From JAIQFL01 sp035295745 (GTDB lineage Bacteria > Acidobacteriota > Terriglobia > Bryobacterales > Bryobacteraceae), in the NCBI GenBank assembly GCA_035295745.1, contig DATGIL010000069.1:62001-126000 (forward strand): a DNA stretch of 64,000 bases. Reading direction: 5' to 3'. The notes under the pieces are model-generated. The model made no database searches and was not told the origin of the DNA. It saw only the letters and a program-made list of their open reading frames with translations. The translations under genes and the position numbers were made by a program. Below, in pieces: positions 60,763 through 64,000 of this stretch. How positions within the stretch are numbered: position 1 is the first letter of the stretch; each line of letters begins with the position of its first letter.

Positions 60763-61113
60763 TTACAGCCGGGCGAAAGCCATATACCCTTGCAATTCGC
60801 CTTCCGAGTCGAGAATGGGCTCCACGCGGATCACCTCCAGATGGCGATTCCCGGTCCGCTTCTGGAGCAATTCCGTCAGCTTGACGACTCGCTGTGCCTC
60901 GGGGGTATTCTTGAGAAGTTCGGCATCCACAAAGAAGGGAGAGCTGCCTTTTTCGGTCGGCAGCATGGCAATGCTGCTGGCCTTGGGTATGCGGGGCTGA
61001 TCGCGGAACCACTCCCGAGGCGTCAGGAAAATGAAGGCGAGGATGATCCCGACGATCAGATCATACCCCCGGCTGCCGCGTGGGTAGTCCCAGAAAATGA
61101 GACGCTTCAGCAT
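60763..61113 (-). CDS. Small membrane-anchored protein of unknown function
   Basis: A 116-residue protein with one TM helix (YDLIVGIILAFIFLTPREWF, about residues 17-36) and a soluble, mixed alpha/beta C-terminus (SSIAMLPTEKGSSPFFVDAE, ELLQKRTGNRHLEVIRVEPI). The N-terminus RLIFWDYPRGSRGYD looks conserved. Lies 30 nt before the LolA-like gene and is probably co-transcribed with it. I do not recognise a family with a known function. Confidence 0.72.
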   Translation of the reverse strand: MLKRLIFWDYPRGSRGYDLIVGIILAFIFLTPREWFRDQPRIPKASSIAMLPTEKGSSPFFVDAELLKNTPEAQRVVKLTELLQKRTGNRHLEVIRVEPILDSEGELQGYMAFARL

Positions 61114-61145
61114 TCGATACCGCTATCTTATCAGGCTGCTGCGGT

Positions 61146-62510
61146 TTACGCCGCCAGCCAACGCTTTCGATTTCCGTGGAGCATCGCGAACAGAACCGTA
61201 AACCCAGCCAGCAGTCCCAGTGAGGAGCCGATCCCGATCAAGTCGGGCCGGAAGGAGTGTACGCGCATCGTCAGCGTGACGTTCAGTAACACGGGAATGG
61301 CCGCGGCGATCACCGGAGGCCATGGCCGATCGATCGCAAACAGCGAGCGCGACCCGATCTCGAGCAGGCTCCAGCCCACGATGCTTGGGCCGAGTCCCAG
61401 AAAGACCGCCGAAACCATGCTGGTGCTCTCCGCAGTGAAGCTGCCGTGCTGGAAAAAAAACGCGATAGCCGGTGTGCGGAAAGCGATCGCGAAGGCGGTG
61501 CCACAAACCGCCAGGAGGGCCGTGAGAGCGATCGTGCGGTCGATGAGCCGGAACGCGTCATTCCAGCGAAACAGGCTACGGAGGCGTGCGATTTCGGGTA
61601 GCAGCGAATTCGAAATCGGGTTTACGAGCAGCGCCATGGGAACGCCGACACCGCGCATGCAGTAGTCGAGCGCTGCTGCCATTCCTGGCCCCACATGCGT
61701 CGCATAAGCGCGCGTGAAGGTAATGTTCAACCCCAAACCGACTGCATAGATCACGAAGAACAGCGGTTTGGCGAGAAGTTCCTGCCAGCGGATTTTGCAG
61801 CTTTCGACGCCCGCTGTTTCCAAGCCGCGCCGTGCCGCAAAATAGACGATCGCCAGTTGCGCCCACGATCCGGCGGTGTAGCCGACGGCAAAGGCGTACA
61901 CCCCAAAGAGCTTCCACAGGCACACCGCTCCGATCATGGTGAAGACATTTAATGCCGCCTGGTAAAACGCCGTGGGGGCAAAACGCCGCGCCGTATACAG
62001 CAGAGCACACTGCACCGCTCCGGTTCCCGCCGCGACAGTAGACAACGCGAGGATGCGCAACACGGTCACCGAAGTCGCAAAATATGCGGAATCCAGCCCC
62101 GGCGCGAGCACTCGCATCAGCCAGGGGGCTCCCAGGGCGACAGCGGAACCAATGATCGCAGACACCAAAGCGAAACAGTGTGACAGCTTGAGGAAAAGCG
62201 CGGTCCTTTGGGCTCCGCTCGCGGCTGTCAGCATGGGAACAAAAGCGAAGACGACGCTGTTGATGAGGACTGAATTGATGGTGTCGATAGGGCCCATAGC
62301 CACAGCAAGAGAATCCGCGCGGCTATGGGTGCCCAGAAGATAGGCGGTGACCGCCACCCGCCCAAAACCCAACAGATTCCCCGTCAACACCCCGGCGATC
62401 AACGTTAACCCACCCCGTAGCAAGGGGTTATCCACCGCGCGAAAGCGGTCGCGCTCTGGAGTTACCGTGGGGGATGATTCAGTAGAATTCAGGGGAACCT
62501 CAGTGACCAA
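61146..62510 (-). CDS. MurJ/MviN-like lipid flippase
   Basis: A 454-residue protein with about 12 hydrophobic segments in the MATE/MOP arrangement. N-terminal landmarks: GRVAVTAYLLGTHSRADSLAVAMG and NSVLINSVVFAFVPML; later TAFYQAALNVFTMIG and the second half with LLVNPISNSLLPEIARL and FAIDRPWPPVIAA. This matches MurJ-type lipid-II or O-antigen/polyprenyl-glycan flippases. It is shorter than classical MurJ (about 510). The start is uncertain: TTG 62510 is the first in frame and no nearby ATG exists. Upstream is thiol peroxidase on the same strand. Confidence 0.83.
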   Translation of the reverse strand: MVTEVPLNSTESSPTVTPERDRFRAVDNPLLRGGLTLIAGVLTGNLLGFGRVAVTAYLLGTHSRADSLAVAMGPIDTINSVLINSVVFAFVPMLTAASGAQRTALFLKLSHCFALVSAIIGSAVALGAPWLMRVLAPGLDSAYFATSVTVLRILALSTVAAGTGAVQCALLYTARRFAPTAFYQAALNVFTMIGAVCLWKLFGVYAFAVGYTAGSWAQLAIVYFAARRGLETAGVESCKIRWQELLAKPLFFVIYAVGLGLNITFTRAYATHVGPGMAAALDYCMRGVGVPMALLVNPISNSLLPEIARLRSLFRWNDAFRLIDRTIALTALLAVCGTAFAIAFRTPAIAFFFQHGSFTAESTSMVSAVFLGLGPSIVGWSLLEIGSRSLFAIDRPWPPVIAAAIPVLLNVTLTMRVHSFRPDLIGIGSSLGLLAGFTVLFAMLHGNRKRWLAA

Positions 62511-62550
62511 CGATCCTGGACGCCGTCGAAACGGAACGCCCCGTTAAACT

Positions 62551-63060
62551 TCAACCGGCGCTTTTGGCGGCGGCCAAAGCCTTTTCGTAGTCCGGGTGAT
62601 CCGCGACTTCCTTCACATACTCCGCATAGCGAATCTGATTTTGCGGATCGAGAACGAAAATCGCCCGGCTTTCGATGCGCAAGTCTTTGATCAGTGTTCC
62701 GTACGCGGATCCGAACGAAGCGTCCTTATGGTCGGACAGCATCCTCACCTTATCGACTCCGAAGGCGCCGCACCAGCGCTTCTGAGCGAAGGGCAAGTCC
62801 ATACTGACGGTGATGATATCGACACCCGAAAGTCCCGCGGCAGCTTCATTGAAGCGCTTGGTTTGGGCATCGCATACAGGTGTGTCGAGCGACGGTATCA
62901 CGCTGATGATACGGACGTTCTTGCCGGTGTCCTGCAACGTCACGGAGTTCAGCGAACCGTCCACCATGGTGAAATCCGGAGCCGCATCGCCCGGCTTCAA
63001 TTCCGGTCCGATGAGGGTCTTAGGATTCCCCCGCATAGTGGTTGCTCCAGGTCTTTCCAT
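62551..63060 (-). CDS. tpx: Thiol peroxidase
   Basis: A 169-residue atypical two-Cys peroxiredoxin that reduces alkyl hydroperoxides with thioredoxin. Peroxidatic Cys63 is in SLDTPVCD and the resolving Cys97 in KRWCGAFG, the spacing usual for Tpx. LKPGDAAPDF is the conserved N-terminal strand. ATG 63060 has AGGAGG upstream. Follows the YyaL-like gene on the same strand after 25 nt. Confidence 0.95.
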   Translation of the reverse strand: MERPGATTMRGNPKTLIGPELKPGDAAPDFTMVDGSLNSVTLQDTGKNVRIISVIPSLDTPVCDAQTKRFNEAAAGLSGVDIITVSMDLPFAQKRWCGAFGVDKVRMLSDHKDASFGSAYGTLIKDLRIESRAIFVLDPQNQIRYAEYVKEVADHPDYEKALAAAKSAG

Positions 63061-63085
63061 AACTCCTCCTATTGTGTGTGTGAAG

Positions 63086-64000
63086 TCAATATTGTATCAA
63101 CTCGGCGAACTTTCCAGGCTCGGAAACCGGTAATTGACAAGTGTAGTTTCGGCAGACGTAGGCACTCGCACGTCCGTCCACCTTTTGCATGGAAGCGATC
63201 GTGGGGATGCCGGCCGCGAGAGTACGGCGCGTGGTATCGGAGTCCACTAAGAGAATCACACGTGCGGGCACAAAGTGCGAATACAAGGTCCGCACCAGCT
63301 CACGAGTGTCGGCACTTTCCCGCTCGCCGGCCAGGATGATCTGGCGCGGTTCGCCGAGGAAGAACTCGCACGCGACGAGCATCTGAGGGAGCGCCACCGG
63401 CGCCACGGAAAGCCGAGGCGCAAAGGCGGCCAGGGCGCGCTCTGCCGACCGGCGGAAGCCGTCACGGTTGGTCATCTGCGCCAGCCGCAACAGGTTCATT
63501 ACCGCCACGGAATTGCCCGAGGGCTCCGCGCCATCATAATCCTCTTTCATGCGCATGACGAGGCTGGCGTCATCTGCTGCCGAACTGAAAAAGCCGCCCT
63601 GCGTGCCATCCTCGAAGACCTCGATCTGCTTCTCCGTAAGCCGGATTGCGATTTCCAAGTGGCGCAGATCGAACTGCGCTTCGTAGAGGTCGAGCAGCGC
63701 CTGAGAGAACATCGCGTAGTCGTCAAGAAAAGCGGGGATTGCGGCGTCACCCTTCCGGTAGCGGCGCAAGAGCTGACCGGTGCCCGCATCGTACATGGTC
63801 TGGATGACGAACGCCGCCGCGCGCCGAGCAGCCTCCGCATAACGAGGCTCGTCCAGCACGACGCCCCCCAGGGCAAACGCCGAGATCATGAGACCGTTCC
63901 ACGCTGTAAGCACCTTGTCGTCGAGATGCGGGCGAACGCGTTTGGAGCGCGCGGCCAGGAGGGTCCGCTCGGCCTCGCGAACCCCGATCCTGACTTCGTC
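63086..64000 (-). CDS. YyaL/DUF255 thioredoxin-domain protein, C-terminal part
   Basis: The frame is open to the right edge, so only the last 304 residues are seen. They form the alpha/alpha-barrel half of the YyaL/spermatogenesis-associated protein 20 family: DDKVLTAWNGLMISAFALGG, FLDDYAMFSQALLDLYEA, AEPSGNSVAVMNLLRLA and the C-terminal ACEFFLGEPRQIILAGE. The N-terminal thioredoxin domain lies outside. The last residues include CRNYTCQLPVSEPGKFAELI, as in the family. Exact role unknown; relatives are linked to cell-wall or redox traits. Neighbour of tpx. Confidence 0.9.
   Translation of the reverse strand, partial: DEVRIGVREAERTLLAARSKRVRPHLDDKVLTAWNGLMISAFALGGVVLDEPRYAEAARRAAAFVIQTMYDAGTGQLLRRYRKGDAAIPAFLDDYAMFSQALLDLYEAQFDLRHLEIAIRLTEKQIEVFEDGTQGGFFSSAADDASLVMRMKEDYDGAEPSGNSVAVMNLLRLAQMTNRDGFRRSAERALAAFAPRLSVAPVALPQMLVACEFFLGEPRQIILAGERESADTRELVRTLYSHFVPARVILLVDSDTTRRTLAAGIPTIASMQKVDGRASAYVCRNYTCQLPVSEPGKFAELIQY

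Noticed and set aside
1..64000. CRISPR array or rRNA genes
   Set aside because: No regularly spaced short repeats and no rRNA-like sequence were seen anywhere in the window.

Overview
The window looks like chromosome from an Acidobacteriota soil bacterium, probably of the Bryobacterales / Candidatus Solibacter type. This is an inference from gene style: high GC, a Ser/Thr kinase with PEGA domains, paired DUF3857 transglutaminase-like exported proteins, a HTH-TM-beta-propeller regulator, a hybrid kinase with a periplasmic propeller, and PEP-CTERM proteins. No rRNA is present to confirm it. Several genes carry single-base frameshifts, which may be real decay or assembly errors.

Region 1 (1-12862, minus strand): one tightly packed gene train for an unknown surface glycan. 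Transcribed from the right it holds a sugar-nucleotide epimerase, a pseudo-glycosidase fused to a CDP-paratose-type epimerase (frameshifted), a B12-binding radical SAM enzyme, five glycosyltransferases, a histidine phosphatase, a nucleotidyltransferase, a methyltransferase and a clan GH-A glycosidase-like protein that runs off the left edge. Nearly every junction is a short start/stop overlap, so the genes are probably translationally coupled.

Region 2 (13416-18724, plus): a decayed SDR gene, an SRPBCC membrane protein, a zinc alcohol dehydrogenase, a second SDR with a late frameshift, a GNAT/CelD-like acetyltransferase and a small conserved-looking protein. Region 3 (18979-27501, plus): a giant Ser/Thr kinase followed by two exported transglutaminase-fold proteins that both lack the expected catalytic cysteine.

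Region 4 (27759-41438) is accessory DNA left of a tRNA-Lys(TTT) gene. Three copies of the tRNA 3' end (28931, 31876, 41343) mark two nested or tandem integrated segments. The inner one carries only a 12-cysteine secreted peptide and a membrane-anchored partner. The outer one carries a divergent regulator facing a three-gene exported operon, plus an ISKra4-family insertion sequence with exact ends and a 9-bp target duplication. A tyrosine recombinase remnant lies outside the outermost copy.

Region 5 (41800-64000) is mostly housekeeping and envelope functions: a POT-type transporter, an esterase, a CpxA/CpxR-like two-component pair divergent from a Spy/CpxP-like chaperone gene with a recognisable Cpx-type operator, xylulokinase, a pseudopilin, a PQQ-type sugar dehydrogenase, xseB-ispA, a methyltransferase, a 1327-residue hybrid kinase, an acyltransferase, a LolA-like protein, a MurJ-like flippase, thiol peroxidase and the C-terminal part of a YyaL/DUF255 protein.
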